A stretch of DNA of 51,420 nt from Ligilactobacillus araffinosus DSM 20653 (GCF_001435375.1 NZ_AYYZ01000019.1:3839-55258); one strand, 5' to 3'. Counted from the stretch's first letter, positions 1 to 8,547 are shown. Notes: generated by a model not told the origin, from the letters alone. Translations and numbers: made by a program.

Positions 1-120
1 ATTCATTGAAGAACTAGCTTCTTTGCTTGATGAACTTACACTTGATGTGTTCATTGAAGAACTAGCTTCTTTGCTTGATGAACTTACACTTGATGTGTTC
101 ACTGAAGAACTAGCTTCTTT
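1..120 (-). repeat. 48-bp tandem repeats coding a 16-residue Ser-rich unit
   Basis: Two full copies (120-73 and 72-25) and the first half of a third (24-1) are seen. The encoded unit begins KEASSS and ends TSSVSSSS. The copies are almost identical; the first codes Val where the others code Met at unit position 7. This suggests recent duplication. The array runs out of the window, so copy number is unknown. Confidence 0.9.
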
Positions 121-294
121 ATTTAATGAACTTACATTTATTGAAGAACTGCTATCAACTTGGTTGGCATCAACCGTCGAAAATGCACTTAATCCTAAAG
201 TTATAAATGTCATTGAGGCAGCAACCCATAATTTACCTTTTTTATATAACTTTATTTTATTAACTTTATTTCCAAAATAGCTCTTACTTCTCAT
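1..294 (-). CDS. Ser-rich surface protein with KxYKxGKxW signal peptide (3' end outside window)
   Basis: Ninety-eight codons are visible, read leftward from an ATG at 294 with AAAGGAA about 8 nt upstream; the rest lies outside the window. Residues 15-23 read KLYKKGKLW, an exact K-x-Y-K-x-G-K-x-W match. This motif marks long signal peptides of large Gram-positive surface glycoproteins and adhesins. A hydrophobic stretch (about 24-39) follows, with likely cleavage near VDA at 41-43. From about residue 48 the protein is Ser-rich and enters 16-residue repeats starting KEASSS. Exported serine-rich repeat proteins of this kind often use the accessory SecA2/SecY2 route and are glycosylated; that is family knowledge, not seen here. 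Function is probably adhesion or biofilm, but the ligand-binding region is missing. Confidence 0.85.
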   Translation of the reverse strand, partial: MRSKSYFGNKVNKIKLYKKGKLWVAASMTFITLGLSAFSTVDANQVDSSSSINVSSLNKEASSSVNTSSVSSSSKEASSSMNTSSVSSSSKEASSSMN

Positions 295-355
295 TAAAAT
301 TTCCTTTCTTTAAAAATTTATTTTTGACTCTCTACATCTATCTTTGTTAACACAG

Positions 356-361
356 ATTATA
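356..361 (-). promoter_or_regulatory. Candidate -10 box of the surface-protein gene
   Basis: A perfect TATAAT on the minus strand lies about 60 nt upstream of the start codon. I see no good -35 box at 16-18 nt. The rest of the 235-nt gap between this gene and cdaR (295-529) is AT-rich, with only a weak all-AT hairpin near 490-510 and no convincing cdaR terminator. Confidence 0.4.
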
Positions 362-529
362 TTAATCCTCCAAAAGTTTTTTTACAATTTATATCCTTTT
401 TTTCTGATTAACCTTTAATGTTTTTTAACTTTTAATCGGATAAGCAAATTAAATCAAGTACATTTTTTAATTTAAAAAAAATTATTATAACGTTTATTCG
501 TCAATAAATATTATGCATTAAAAAAATAA

Positions 530-1615
530 TTATTGCGTAACATTCTCTTGTGACTGATTTCTTTGGCTTTGATTATTAGCTTTTTGGGAGGTTGTAATTT
601 GGCTCGACTGTTGATTATTATCATTTTGGTTTTGAATTGAACTTTGATTTTCTTGTCCCGAAACCGTAATTTGAACGTTAATTGAGCTTGGGCTAACTGC
701 AATAATCCCATTTTGAATAGTATCGATTGGAACCGTCTTCGTTGTACTTGATGTCACCCCACTGACAGGAACAGCAACATTCAAACTTTGTAACCGACTC
801 AATGCTTGTTTTGTCCCCGTTACTGTAACAGTCTTCGTATTCGTTGATAGACTATAATTTTTGGTGTTATCGCCGCCACCGCTAGCAACTAAATGCACAT
901 TGACTTTCTTGGTTGTTGTTGCCGCATAAATTGGAACAGTTGCCTTAACCGTTGTCGGTTCAATTATGACGTTTAACGGCTTGCCGTTTTCATCAAGCGC
1001 TTGAAGCGTTACATTTTGCGTAACAGAATGTTGAATTCCCTCCGGTAAACTAACATTTGCGACCACGTTTGTTACCGCGTTAATCGAACTGCGGGAACCA
1101 ATCACCTTCGCCCGTGAATAGTTACTAGATGCAATTCCGGCAGCATAGCCGTTGCCAATCAAGGTTGAGTCAAAGCGAACTTGAATTGGAAAGGTCGCCG
1201 TTGCTTTCTTACTGATCGTGACTGTTACTTTTTCAGGTTGAACGTTTGCGCTCAATTCGTGACTAACGCCCGAAACTTTTAACTTAACGGTGTGTTTCCC
1301 GGGTTTCAAGCCTTCCAAGTCAGCATATGCCTGAAAGTTTTTAGTATTTTCTGCAGTTTGAACCAGCGCTGCTGGACCATTGATCTTCACTTTTACGTTT
1401 TCAGGATAGCCCTCAACAAAGTACTTGGAACTTACATTAACTTTTAACGGCACCGTAACTGTTGCTGATTTTTGGGTCGACAAAGTTGCCTTATTGGTTG
1501 CTCCATTAGTATTTGCTCCCGTATCAGTAGTTACATACCCAAAGAGAAAACATGCAAAAATCAAGGAAATAATGGAATATACAAATTTAGTGTTTGACAA
1601 TTTACTGAATTTCAA
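530..1615 (-). CDS. cdaR: CdaR/YbbR-domain regulator of c-di-AMP synthase
   Basis: Membrane-anchored regulator of the diadenylate cyclase CdaA. A single N-terminal membrane segment (about residues 11-30) is followed by an extracytoplasmic region of roughly three YbbR-type beta repeats, recognisable by recurring V-x-G-x-x and V-x-V patterns. The last 40 or so residues are rich in Gln, Asn and Ser and look disordered. At 361 residues it is shorter than the four-repeat Bacillus protein. Its start overlaps the end of cdaA by 4 nt, so the two are translationally coupled. glmM, normally the third gene of this operon, is not downstream. Confidence 0.93.
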   Translation of the reverse strand: MKFSKLSNTKFVYSIISLIFACFLFGYVTTDTGANTNGATNKATLSTQKSATVTVPLKVNVSSKYFVEGYPENVKVKINGPAALVQTAENTKNFQAYADLEGLKPGKHTVKLKVSGVSHELSANVQPEKVTVTISKKATATFPIQVRFDSTLIGNGYAAGIASSNYSRAKVIGSRSSINAVTNVVANVSLPEGIQHSVTQNVTLQALDENGKPLNVIIEPTTVKATVPIYAATTTKKVNVHLVASGGGDNTKNYSLSTNTKTVTVTGTKQALSRLQSLNVAVPVSGVTSSTTKTVPIDTIQNGIIAVSPSSINVQITVSGQENQSSIQNQNDNNQQSSQITTSQKANNQSQRNQSQENVTQ

Positions 1616-2502
1616 TGTTTCCGCCCCCTCTTATGAGCTGCATGACCTACCGCATGGCTGTTCCGATTTACTTTACGGGCTTTCATCTTATTGAAAAGCC
1701 GGACAAAAACATTCTTTTGCGTCTTCTCTTCTGTCGGAACTAATTCATTATGTAACAATTTTAAGTAATCTTGCCGGGTCAGGTTTCGAATCAACTCGTT
1801 GTTTTTGGTGATTGTAACCGCTCCAGTTTCTTCAGAAATAACGATCGTTAACGCATCCGTAACTTCACTGATTCCGACAGCAGCCCGGTGTCGGGTCCCT
1901 AATTCCTTAGGGATCAAATTACTTTCTGAAAGTGGCAAATAGGCAGCCGCAACTGCAATCCGATTGTTCTTAATGATTACCGCACCATCATGCAACGGTG
2001 TATTCGGAATGAAGATATTGATTAACAATTCACCGCTGACATCCGCATCCAACGGAATTCCCGTTTCAATGTAATCTTCAAGCCCCGTATTCATTTCAAT
2101 CGTCATTAAAGCCCCGATCCGTCGTTTTGACATATATTGAATCGCTTTATCAAGCGCTTGAATCATCTTTTCTTGAGCTTCATTTTGTTTCTTTTTATTA
2201 TTAAAGAACAGTGAACCGCGTCCAAGATGCTCGAGGCCGCGCCGAATTTCCGGTTGGAAAATTACGATGATCGCAATAATTCCCCAATTAATAATTTGGT
2301 CTGTAATCCACGAAACCGTTCGAAGTCCTAAATACCAACTGATCAATTTAATAACGATGATCACTAAAACGCCTTTGAAAAGTTGAACCGCCTTTGTCCC
2401 ACGTAAAAGCATCATCAATTTGTAAATTGCATACCAAACAACGCCAATATCCAACAAGTTAATAAAGTGTTGCCAGGTAAAAATACTGCTTAAGAATCCC
2501 AT
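1612..2502 (-). CDS. cdaA: Diadenylate cyclase CdaA (c-di-AMP synthase)
   Basis: Makes cyclic di-AMP from two ATP, a messenger controlling potassium, osmolyte and cell-wall homeostasis. Three N-terminal membrane helices (about 12-33, 38-60, 64-82) precede a DAC domain. The catalytic signatures are present: DGA at 172-174 and RHR at 204-206. Length 296 is slightly longer than the usual 270-280 because of a basic, His-containing C-terminal tail. The start has GAGGAGG upstream. First gene of a cdaA-cdaR pair with a 4-nt overlap. Confidence 0.96.
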   Translation of the reverse strand: MGFLSSIFTWQHFINLLDIGVVWYAIYKLMMLLRGTKAVQLFKGVLVIIVIKLISWYLGLRTVSWITDQIINWGIIAIIVIFQPEIRRGLEHLGRGSLFFNNKKKQNEAQEKMIQALDKAIQYMSKRRIGALMTIEMNTGLEDYIETGIPLDADVSGELLINIFIPNTPLHDGAVIIKNNRIAVAAAYLPLSESNLIPKELGTRHRAAVGISEVTDALTIVISEETGAVTITKNNELIRNLTRQDYLKLLHNELVPTEEKTQKNVFVRLFNKMKARKVNRNSHAVGHAAHKRGRKH

Positions 2503-2533
2503 TTTGTCCTCCTCGTTCAGCGTATATACTATA

Positions 2534-2542
2534 ATTGTATCA
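2534..2542 (-). promoter_or_regulatory. Extended -10 promoter of cdaA-cdaR
   Basis: Minus strand reads TGA-TACAAT about 30 nt upstream of the cdaA start codon, an extended -10 element. No clear -35 box. It lies in the 184-nt divergent region shared with the DUF1361 gene. Confidence 0.42.
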
Positions 2543-2633
2543 TGAAAATAATTTTAAGAAACCGCAATAAACAGTTAATTTTTATTAACTATTCATTAAA
2601 TTGATTTTTTTACCTGCAAAGCAATTCCAAAAT

Positions 2634-2642
2634 TGGTACAAT
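2634..2642 (+). promoter_or_regulatory. Extended -10 promoter of the DUF1361 gene
   Basis: Plus strand reads TGG-TACAAT, 45 nt before the chosen start codon. No convincing -35 box. Confidence 0.4.
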
Positions 2643-2686
2643 GATAATAATACTTTTTGAACTTTCTTCGATCCGAGGTGTTTTCA

Positions 2687-3352
2687 ATGAATAAAAAAGT
2701 TCAATGGATCGTACGGCTGCTGTTTATCTTCTACATGCTGTACATTGGCGGTGTAATTGCATCAGGCAAAGCATTATACAATTTCCTGTTGCTAAATACT
2801 TTTCTGGCATACATTCCGATTGAAATTGGAATGCACATCAATGAAAAACAGCCCCGCTGGTTGTTCGTCATTCTTTTTATTTTATGGCTGCTATTTTATC
2901 CAAATGCCCCATACGTTTTAACCGACCTTTTTCACTTAGCAAAAATCAATCCTTACAATACAGTTACTGGATTGATGGTCTTCAAGCTGCGCATTTGGTG
3001 GCACTATGGTAACTTAGTATTCAGCGCTTTGATGTCAAGTCTTTTTGGCGTTTGGAGTCTCTCATGTGTCAGCAAGGTGATCGCTAAGCGGCTCAAAAAG
3101 AACAGTCCGTTTTTTGAAATTTCGATCGTTGGAATCTTAATCCTTGCTTCTTCGATTGGAGTTTACATTGGCCGGTTCTTACGGCTTCACACCGTTTACC
3201 TGTTCATGGATCCGCACAGCGTGATCAATGACCTAATTCAAATGTGGAATATTCGCATGCTAGTCTTTGTCATTTTAATTGCCGTCTTCCAAACATTGAT
3301 TTGGTTGACCATGAACATTTACCGCTCAACGTTTAACAAATTTGAGGAATAA
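2687..3352 (+). CDS. DUF1361 family membrane protein
   Basis: A 221-residue polytopic membrane protein with about six hydrophobic segments. The features PNAPYVLTDLFHL near residue 80 and the closing Asn/Arg-containing helices match the DUF1361 family, for which I know no established function. I chose the ATG at 2687 because GAGGTG sits 6 nt upstream; an in-frame upstream start at 2657 has no ribosome site. Monocistronic: divergent from cdaA and ended by a bidirectional hairpin shared with ddl. Confidence 0.85.
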   Translation: MNKKVQWIVRLLFIFYMLYIGGVIASGKALYNFLLLNTFLAYIPIEIGMHINEKQPRWLFVILFILWLLFYPNAPYVLTDLFHLAKINPYNTVTGLMVFKLRIWWHYGNLVFSALMSSLFGVWSLSCVSKVIAKRLKKNSPFFEISIVGILILASSIGVYIGRFLRLHTVYLFMDPHSVINDLIQMWNIRMLVFVILIAVFQTLIWLTMNIYRSTFNKFEE

Positions 3353-3353
3353 A

Positions 3354-3388
3354 AATAAGCTGTGATGTAAAATCACAGCTTATTTTTT
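3354..3388. terminator. Bidirectional terminator between DUF1361 gene and ddl
   Basis: A 12-bp perfect stem (AATAAGCTGTGA with its complement) and 7-nt loop is followed by T residues on both strands. It overlaps the ddl stop codon. Confidence 0.85.
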
Positions 3389-4541
3389 AATCACGGTGTT
3401 TTCCATTCTTGTCTAATAATCCCTTACCTAACTTTTCAGAACCCAATTCGGTAAAGTCATAGTGAAGTTTTGCATTGTCGTTAAATTCGTCAATTGCGAG
3501 TTGAATCAACTTATCAATTAAATCTGAATAACTGATTCCTGAAACTTCCCATAATTGAGGGTAAAGTGAAATGTTGGTAAAACCTGGTAAAGTATTTACT
3601 TCACCTAAGTATGGAACATCATTTTCATCAACTAAGAAGTCCATCCGGGCTAAACCACGATTGTCCAAAGCTTTAAATGCCTTAACTGACATTTCTTGAA
3701 TTTCCTTTGTTAATTTTTCTGGTAAATCAACCGGAATCTTGAAGACGACACCTGAAGCATCAACGAACTTGTTGTTATAGTCATAAAATTCATCTCCGTT
3801 GACATCAACCGCTCCAAGCTTTGAATACTTCGGATCGCGGTTTCCAAGAACTGAACATTCAACTTCACGTGGATTCTTGATTGCTTCTTCGACCATTACC
3901 TTGTAGTCATAGCGAAAAGCTTCTTGAATTGCATCGTTATATTCTTGTTCGGTCTTAACCTTATTGATTCCCACTGAGGAACCTTGACGAGCAGGTTTAA
4001 CAAACATAACGTCGCCCAATTCTTCCTTGGCTTTACTGTATGGATGTTCATCAACCGTTTCAGGTGTAACAACAAAGTACTTTGTATTCCGAACCCCATG
4101 CAACGTTAATAATTGCTTGGTTAAATCCTTATCAAATGAATTAGCTGATGAAGCAATTCCACTCCCGATCCATGGTTTGTTCAACAACCGGAAAAGACCT
4201 TGAACCGTTCCATCTTCACCCATGTTCCCATGGATTACGGGATAGAAGACGTCAACATCCTTCACTTCTGATAAGTTTTGGATGTTTGCTAACGGGTTTG
4301 AAAAGTCAACGTCCTTTGTTGCTTCTGCAACCACTTCATCCTCTGGTTCGCCGTTAAAAATCCGAAGAGAGTCTTTGTTACCAAGTAAGAAACCTTGTTT
4401 CGTAAACATGAAGACTGAAACTTCATATTTATCTTTGTCTAAAGCGTCATAAATGTTGTGAGCTGAACGCTTTGAAACGTCATGTTCAGATGAGTTTCCG
4501 CCAAAGAATAATGCAATATGTAATTTCTTTTTGCTATCCAT
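3387..4541 (-). CDS. ddl: D-alanine--D-alanine/D-lactate ligase
   Basis: ATP-grasp ligase making the D-Ala-D-X dipeptide or depsipeptide that ends the peptidoglycan stem. ATP-grasp elements are clear: FFGGNSSEHDVS near 12-23 (Glu19), GSSVG at 187-191, and the metal site EVNTLPGFT near the C-terminus. The key active-site position after EFYDYNNK is Phe259. Ligases making D-Ala-D-Ala have Tyr here (Tyr216 in E. coli DdlB); Phe is the hallmark of D-Ala-D-Lac ligases of intrinsically vancomycin-resistant lactobacilli and Leuconostoc. I therefore infer D-lactate-terminated precursors. The start has AAAGGTG upstream. Confidence 0.95.
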   Translation of the reverse strand: MDSKKKLHIALFFGGNSSEHDVSKRSAHNIYDALDKDKYEVSVFMFTKQGFLLGNKDSLRIFNGEPEDEVVAEATKDVDFSNPLANIQNLSEVKDVDVFYPVIHGNMGEDGTVQGLFRLLNKPWIGSGIASSANSFDKDLTKQLLTLHGVRNTKYFVVTPETVDEHPYSKAKEELGDVMFVKPARQGSSVGINKVKTEQEYNDAIQEAFRYDYKVMVEEAIKNPREVECSVLGNRDPKYSKLGAVDVNGDEFYDYNNKFVDASGVVFKIPVDLPEKLTKEIQEMSVKAFKALDNRGLARMDFLVDENDVPYLGEVNTLPGFTNISLYPQLWEVSGISYSDLIDKLIQLAIDEFNDNAKLHYDFTELGSEKLGKGLLDKNGKHRD

Positions 4542-4593
4542 TTACTTAATCACCTTTTGTTTAGAATTTTGTTCGTACATAACTTGAAACCTA

Positions 4594-4602
4594 AGTATAG
4601 CA
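4594..4602 (-). promoter_or_regulatory. Extended -10 promoter of ddl
   Basis: Minus strand TGC-TATACT about 53 nt upstream of the ddl start. The -35 region is poor, as in several promoters of this window. Confidence 0.45.
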
Positions 4603-4632
4603 TAATTTATTATCATCTGCATCCAATTACCC

Positions 4633-5622
4633 TTAAAAAAGACGAATTTCAGCAAGCCGTTTGTGCCGTTTGCTTTTCTTCAGAAATTCTTCGCGTGATT
4701 TTGTCATTGTCGCTTCAAAACGATGAAGACTATCAATGTCCCATAATGGCATTGCCCGTTTTTTTCGGATAAATTCCTGATTTCCGATTGCCTGTTCGAT
4801 TTTCATGACATCGTCGATTTTCGGGCATTGACTGTGGTCAAGCATTCCGACTGGCCGTCCCTGTTTGAATGCATGTTGCAAAGCGGACTCTGTCTTCCCG
4901 TTTTGGTCGGTTTCAACAACCACTAAACCGTCAGCAAGGCCGCTTTCCCATTCATCACGGGCTGCCAAAAATTGCCGTCGAACGATTGCTCCGAGACTGT
5001 AAGTCGACATTAATGCACCACCGTTATCGATGATTTCTTGAGCAAAATCCTTATTTTCTTTTGGGTAAATCGGTTGTTCCAAACTATGACCTAAAATCGC
5101 AACCGTCGTTCCACCAGCCTTTAATGCGCCGGTATGAGCTGCAGTGTTCGTTCCGACAGATAATCCGCTAACGACAGTTAATCCGTCTTTTGCAAATTGG
5201 TATGCCATCCGTTCTGCCATTTTATATCCTAATTCAGTTGGTCGCCGCGTTCCAATAAATCCCACTGACGGTCCTTGAAGAGCCTTAACGTTCCCCTTGA
5301 CGTAAATGATTAACGGATAATGATTCAAGCTCCGCAGATTGTCTGGATAATCTGCATCCTGATAGTTTAAAATTTGAATTCCGTAACTGCGAGTCTTTTC
5401 CATTAATTCACGGGCATCTGCAAGCATGCTTTTCCATTTCTGATAATCCAGAGCTCCCTCATTAATGCGCCGGTTGATCGTTGAATTACGGTGCATGTTA
5501 CGGAAGTTTTCCAAGATTAATCGCGGCTTAACGGTGTCAAAAAATTTCAGCACCGTCTTTGGACCAACACCCTTAATCATTTGCAAAGCTAAAATTAATT
5601 CTGTAAGTTGATCGCTATCCAT
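4633..5622 (-). CDS. Divergent DprA/Smf-family DNA-processing protein
   Basis: A 329-residue protein with an N-terminal helix-hairpin-helix-like part (MIKGVGPKTVLKF, about 15-27) and a DprA-type Rossmann core. Recognisable core motifs are GFIGTRRPTELG (121-132), SGLSVGTNTAAHTGAL (152-167) and AILGHSLEQPIYPKEN (175-190). DprA loads RecA on incoming single-stranded DNA during transformation. Several canonical residues differ: the usual GID is GTN, the usual SE-Y-P-G loop reads STYSLG, and the RNRII-like segment reads RRQFLAARD. It may be a paralogue or a diverged DprA; it is not beside topA, the common location. Good ribosome site (GAGGA) before the ATG. Confidence 0.8.
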   Translation of the reverse strand: MDSDQLTELILALQMIKGVGPKTVLKFFDTVKPRLILENFRNMHRNSTINRRINEGALDYQKWKSMLADARELMEKTRSYGIQILNYQDADYPDNLRSLNHYPLIIYVKGNVKALQGPSVGFIGTRRPTELGYKMAERMAYQFAKDGLTVVSGLSVGTNTAAHTGALKAGGTTVAILGHSLEQPIYPKENKDFAQEIIDNGGALMSTYSLGAIVRRQFLAARDEWESGLADGLVVVETDQNGKTESALQHAFKQGRPVGMLDHSQCPKIDDVMKIEQAIGNQEFIRKKRAMPLWDIDSLHRFEATMTKSREEFLKKSKRHKRLAEIRLF

Positions 5623-5698
5623 TTTAATTCCTCTTATTCCATAAATTACTATCTTTAAGTATAAAGGTTATTAAACTATTTTAGAAATTAAACGCACT

Positions 5699-5725
5699 AA
5701 AAAAGGTTGCGCATCAATCGCAACC
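5699..5725 (-). terminator. rodA terminator
   Basis: Stem GGTTGCG/CGCAACC with a 7-nt loop, followed on the minus strand by six T. It separates the mbl-yidD-DUF2969-rodA group from the dprA-like gene. Confidence 0.8.
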
Positions 5726-5732
5726 CCTTTGT

Positions 5733-6935
5733 TTAACTAAAATCTGAATTATTACTAAACATATAGCTCTTATGATGGTATCGCATTGACATAATCAAAC
5801 CAATTCCAATCATATTCCCAATCAACGATGAACCCCCTTGACTAATAAATGGTAATGGAATCCCCGTCAATGGAAGTAATCCGATACTCATTCCAATGTT
5901 TTCAAAAACGTGGAATAAAATCATCATGATAACTCCGGTTGAAATGTATGCGTAAAATTCATTCCGGGTTTCAAATGTTACTTGAACCATTTGGAAAATC
6001 AACAGCAGGTAGATGAAAATCAAGACACACCCACCTATAAAGCCAAAGTTCTCCCCGATAACAGAAAAAATCATATCAGATTCCCGAACAGGAACGTAAA
6101 CATTTGAAACGTTGAACCCTTTTCCAAATAATTGACCAGAACCAATGGCTTCAATACTCCGCCATAACTGGTAACTTGAACCGGTTGTATTATTTTCAGG
6201 ATGCAACCAAGCATCGATTCGTTGGAATTGGTAATTTTGGAATCCTAAATGTAACAGCACTCCCCGGTTAAAAACCGCAAAGTAAATTGCAATTGCCCCA
6301 ATAATGAAGAAGACCCCAAAGATTGGAACAATGATGCGCCACGAAATTCCGGAAATTAAAACCATTCCGCCGAAAATTGCTAAGAAAACTAAAGTCGTTC
6401 CAAAGTCATTTTGAAGTTTTAACAAAATAACGATTGGCAACGTCCAGAGAAACATTTTACCAAGCAATTTCCAATCCGTTTCAATTGTATGTTCAGGATA
6501 TAAGGAATTATGCTCGGCTATTACCCGCGCTAACATCAGAATATACGCGGGTTTCATCACTTCTGATGGCTGGAAAGTTAATGGCCCGATTGCAAACCAG
6601 CTTTTCGCTCCTGTTTGAGCCGCATACGAACGACTATATAGGAAAAGCAACAGAAACATTAGTGTAATCCCAATGCCGTAAGCAATCGGGGCCACTTTCC
6701 ACAACTGCTCGGCGTCAAACTGCATAATGATCACGACCGCAATGATTCCGAAAGCATACCACATCGCCTGTGATAACAATGTCTTAGTTACACTCGCATT
6801 ACTTGTGTCATGCTTAACGGCAACGTAAATCGAAAGCATCCCGATCACGGCTAAAACAAGAACTGAGAAGATAATACCCCAGTCGATCCGATCATCATTA
6901 CTTTTTACCCGCCGGTTATTTTTAGTATTACCCAA
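5733..6935 (-). CDS. rodA: RodA, SEDS-family peptidoglycan glycosyltransferase
   Basis: Polymerises lipid II during lateral wall growth, with a partner class B PBP and the Mbl/MreB cytoskeleton. About ten membrane helices over 400 residues. SEDS landmarks are visible: FQPSEVMKPAYILMLA (about 122-137), LQNDFGTTLVFLAI (about 174-187), RESDMIFSVIGENFGF (about 284-299) and the C-terminal PLPFISQGGSSL. Translation appears to start at TTG (6935), since AAAGGAGC sits 8 nt upstream and no in-frame ATG is close. RodA rather than FtsW because of the mbl neighbourhood. Confidence 0.93.
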   Translation of the reverse strand: MGNTKNNRRVKSNDDRIDWGIIFSVLVLAVIGMLSIYVAVKHDTSNASVTKTLLSQAMWYAFGIIAVVIIMQFDAEQLWKVAPIAYGIGITLMFLLLFLYSRSYAAQTGAKSWFAIGPLTFQPSEVMKPAYILMLARVIAEHNSLYPEHTIETDWKLLGKMFLWTLPIVILLKLQNDFGTTLVFLAIFGGMVLISGISWRIIVPIFGVFFIIGAIAIYFAVFNRGVLLHLGFQNYQFQRIDAWLHPENNTTGSSYQLWRSIEAIGSGQLFGKGFNVSNVYVPVRESDMIFSVIGENFGFIGGCVLIFIYLLLIFQMVQVTFETRNEFYAYISTGVIMMILFHVFENIGMSIGLLPLTGIPLPFISQGGSSLIGNMIGIGLIMSMRYHHKSYMFSNNSDFS

Positions 6936-6961
6936 TTTTAAAGCTCCTTTGCGTAATCATC

Positions 6962-7180
6962 CTATGAGTGTAAATGGTAATGACTGATCAAAATATTAAC
7001 GGCTTCTGAATGGCTTTTCACACTGAACTTTTCACCGTCCGGAAGACTGGCTGTAAACTTATCATCTTCAGGTTCGACCGTTCCTAAAGACTTTTCACCT
7101 AATTTTAATTCAGCAACCGTTACCCCATTGATTACCTTTTCATCCTCAACTAGTTCAATTGTTTTCGTCTTCTTTGACAC
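6962..7180 (-). CDS. DUF2969 small protein
   Basis: A 72-residue acidic soluble protein matching DUF2969, typically found between yidD and rodA in Lactobacillaceae. No catalytic motif is visible and no function is established that I know of. The start is GTG with GGAGG 5 nt upstream. Its constant position beside rodA and mbl hints at an envelope role, which is inference only. Confidence 0.88.
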   Translation of the reverse strand: MSKKTKTIELVEDEKVINGVTVAELKLGEKSLGTVEPEDDKFTASLPDGEKFSVKSHSEAVNILISHYHLHS

Positions 7181-7198
7181 ACGCTTACCTCCTTAAAG

Positions 7199-7495
7199 TT
7201 ATTTGTTTAAATGTTCTTCGTTATAAAAGAAATTTTCATTGGGATCATTTTTCCAGCTTTCATTTCGATGCAAGCTGAAATGATCTGGAACAGGATCATA
7301 TCCACCTTTCACAAACGGATTACACCGTAAAATGCGCGCCGCAGCCATCAAACTCCCCCTGAAGGCCCCAAATCTTTGGATCGCCTGTAGGGCGTAATTT
7401 GAACATGTCGGGTAATACCGACAACTTGGTGGAAATAACGGTGAAACAAATCGTTGGTACTGATGAATGATCCACGTAAAAATGCGCTTAAACAT
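7199..7495 (-). CDS. yidD: Membrane protein insertion efficiency factor YidD
   Basis: Short, basic, Cys-rich protein. [19 protein letters not shown] (about 22-40), the paired cysteines and [13 protein letters not shown] (about 58-70) are diagnostic for YidD, which assists YidC-mediated membrane insertion. The 98-residue length is at the long end of the family because of an acidic tail after residue 75. It starts 5 nt after the mbl stop codon, implying co-translation. Confidence 0.95.
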   Translation of the reverse strand: MFKRIFTWIIHQYQRFVSPLFPPSCRYYPTCSNYALQAIQRFGAFRGSLMAAARILRCNPFVKGGYDPVPDHFSLHRNESWKNDPNENFFYNEEHLNK

Positions 7496-7500
7496 TTCGA

Positions 7501-8496
7501 TTATCTCTTTTGATTTTCGCTGCCAAGAATCTTTTCAAGTAAAATTCCAGTTCCGACAGCAACATCATCTAATGGTGTATCTGAAATGTTAACTGGAATA
7601 TTTAAATTATCCATCAGTAATTGATCCATGCCGTCAAGCAATGCGCCACCACCCGTCATCATAATTCCATGATCGATGATATCAGCTGCAAGTTCAGGTG
7701 GAATTACTCCTAAAACATCCTTTGCCGCTTCAACAACATTCATCATCGTTTCATTCAACGTTGGTTCAACATCGTCAGATTTCAAGGTAATTGTCCGTGG
7801 CAATCCTGAAATGGTATCCCGACCGCGAACATCGATTTCTTCGTTGCGATGTCCTGGAACAACCGTCCCGATTTCAATCTTCACTTTTTCAGCGGTCCGT
7901 TCACCGATTTGTAAATTATATTTCTTCTTTACAAAGTTCAAAATATCCATGTTCAACCGATCACCGGCAATCTTCAATGACCGACTGGCAACAATGTCAC
8001 CCAATGAAAGGAACGCAATATCGCTTGTTCCCCCACCAATATCGATAACCATGTTTCCAAACGGTTTGAAAATGTCTAAACCGGCCCCAACAGCTGAAAC
8101 TTTCGGTTCAAGTTCCAAGTAAACCTGACCGCCGCCAATTTTTTCAGCAACTTGGCGAATTGCTTTATGTTCAACGTCCGTTGTATTCGTTGGACAGCAG
8201 ATCATGATATTTGGTTTTGACATAAACCCTTTTACATTTAGCTTCTTGATGAAGTATGAAAGCATTTGTTCCGTAATATCAAAGTCTGCAATCACCCCGT
8301 CCTTCAACGGTCGAATTGCCCGGATACTCCCTGGTGTCCGGCCAACCATTTGATAGGCTTCTGACCCAACAGCCAAAACCTTATTTGATTTTGAATTGAC
8401 AGCTACTACTGAAGGTTCATTTAACACAATTCCTTCACCTTGGATATTAATCAGCACATTGGCTGTACCCAAGTCAATCCCAATGTCTTTTGCCAT
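7501..8496 (-). CDS. mbl: Actin-like cell-shape protein Mbl (MreB family)
   Basis: ATP-binding bacterial actin that organises the elongation machinery. The phosphate-1 loop [12 protein letters not shown] (about 5-16), the phosphate-2 motif [12 protein letters not shown] (about 151-162) and the adenosine motif MMTGGGALL (about 280-288) are intact. The pairing of TANVLI with [14 protein letters not shown] resembles Bacillus Mbl more than MreB, so I use mbl; other annotations may say mreB. Length 331 is normal. AAAGGAG precedes the ATG. It sits at the head of mbl-yidD-DUF2969-rodA, giving a cytoskeleton plus SEDS polymerase unit. Confidence 0.94.
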   Translation of the reverse strand: MAKDIGIDLGTANVLINIQGEGIVLNEPSVVAVNSKSNKVLAVGSEAYQMVGRTPGSIRAIRPLKDGVIADFDITEQMLSYFIKKLNVKGFMSKPNIMICCPTNTTDVEHKAIRQVAEKIGGGQVYLELEPKVSAVGAGLDIFKPFGNMVIDIGGGTSDIAFLSLGDIVASRSLKIAGDRLNMDILNFVKKKYNLQIGERTAEKVKIEIGTVVPGHRNEEIDVRGRDTISGLPRTITLKSDDVEPTLNETMMNVVEAAKDVLGVIPPELAADIIDHGIMMTGGGALLDGMDQLLMDNLNIPVNISDTPLDDVAVGTGILLEKILGSENQKR

Positions 8497-8547
8497 AGCA
8501 ATTCTCCTTTAATAATCATTACTCAAAATTAAGGATATATCTTGATT

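Noticed and set aside
23-280. Plus-strand 85-codon ORF with repeated LDELTLDVF units
   Set aside because: It is the antisense shadow of the Ser-rich surface-protein repeats; the minus strand has the signal peptide and ribosome site.
7676-8122. 148-codon plus-strand ORF opposite mbl
   Set aside because: Shadow ORF; low-complexity composition and no promoter or ribosome site, while mbl is clearly coding.
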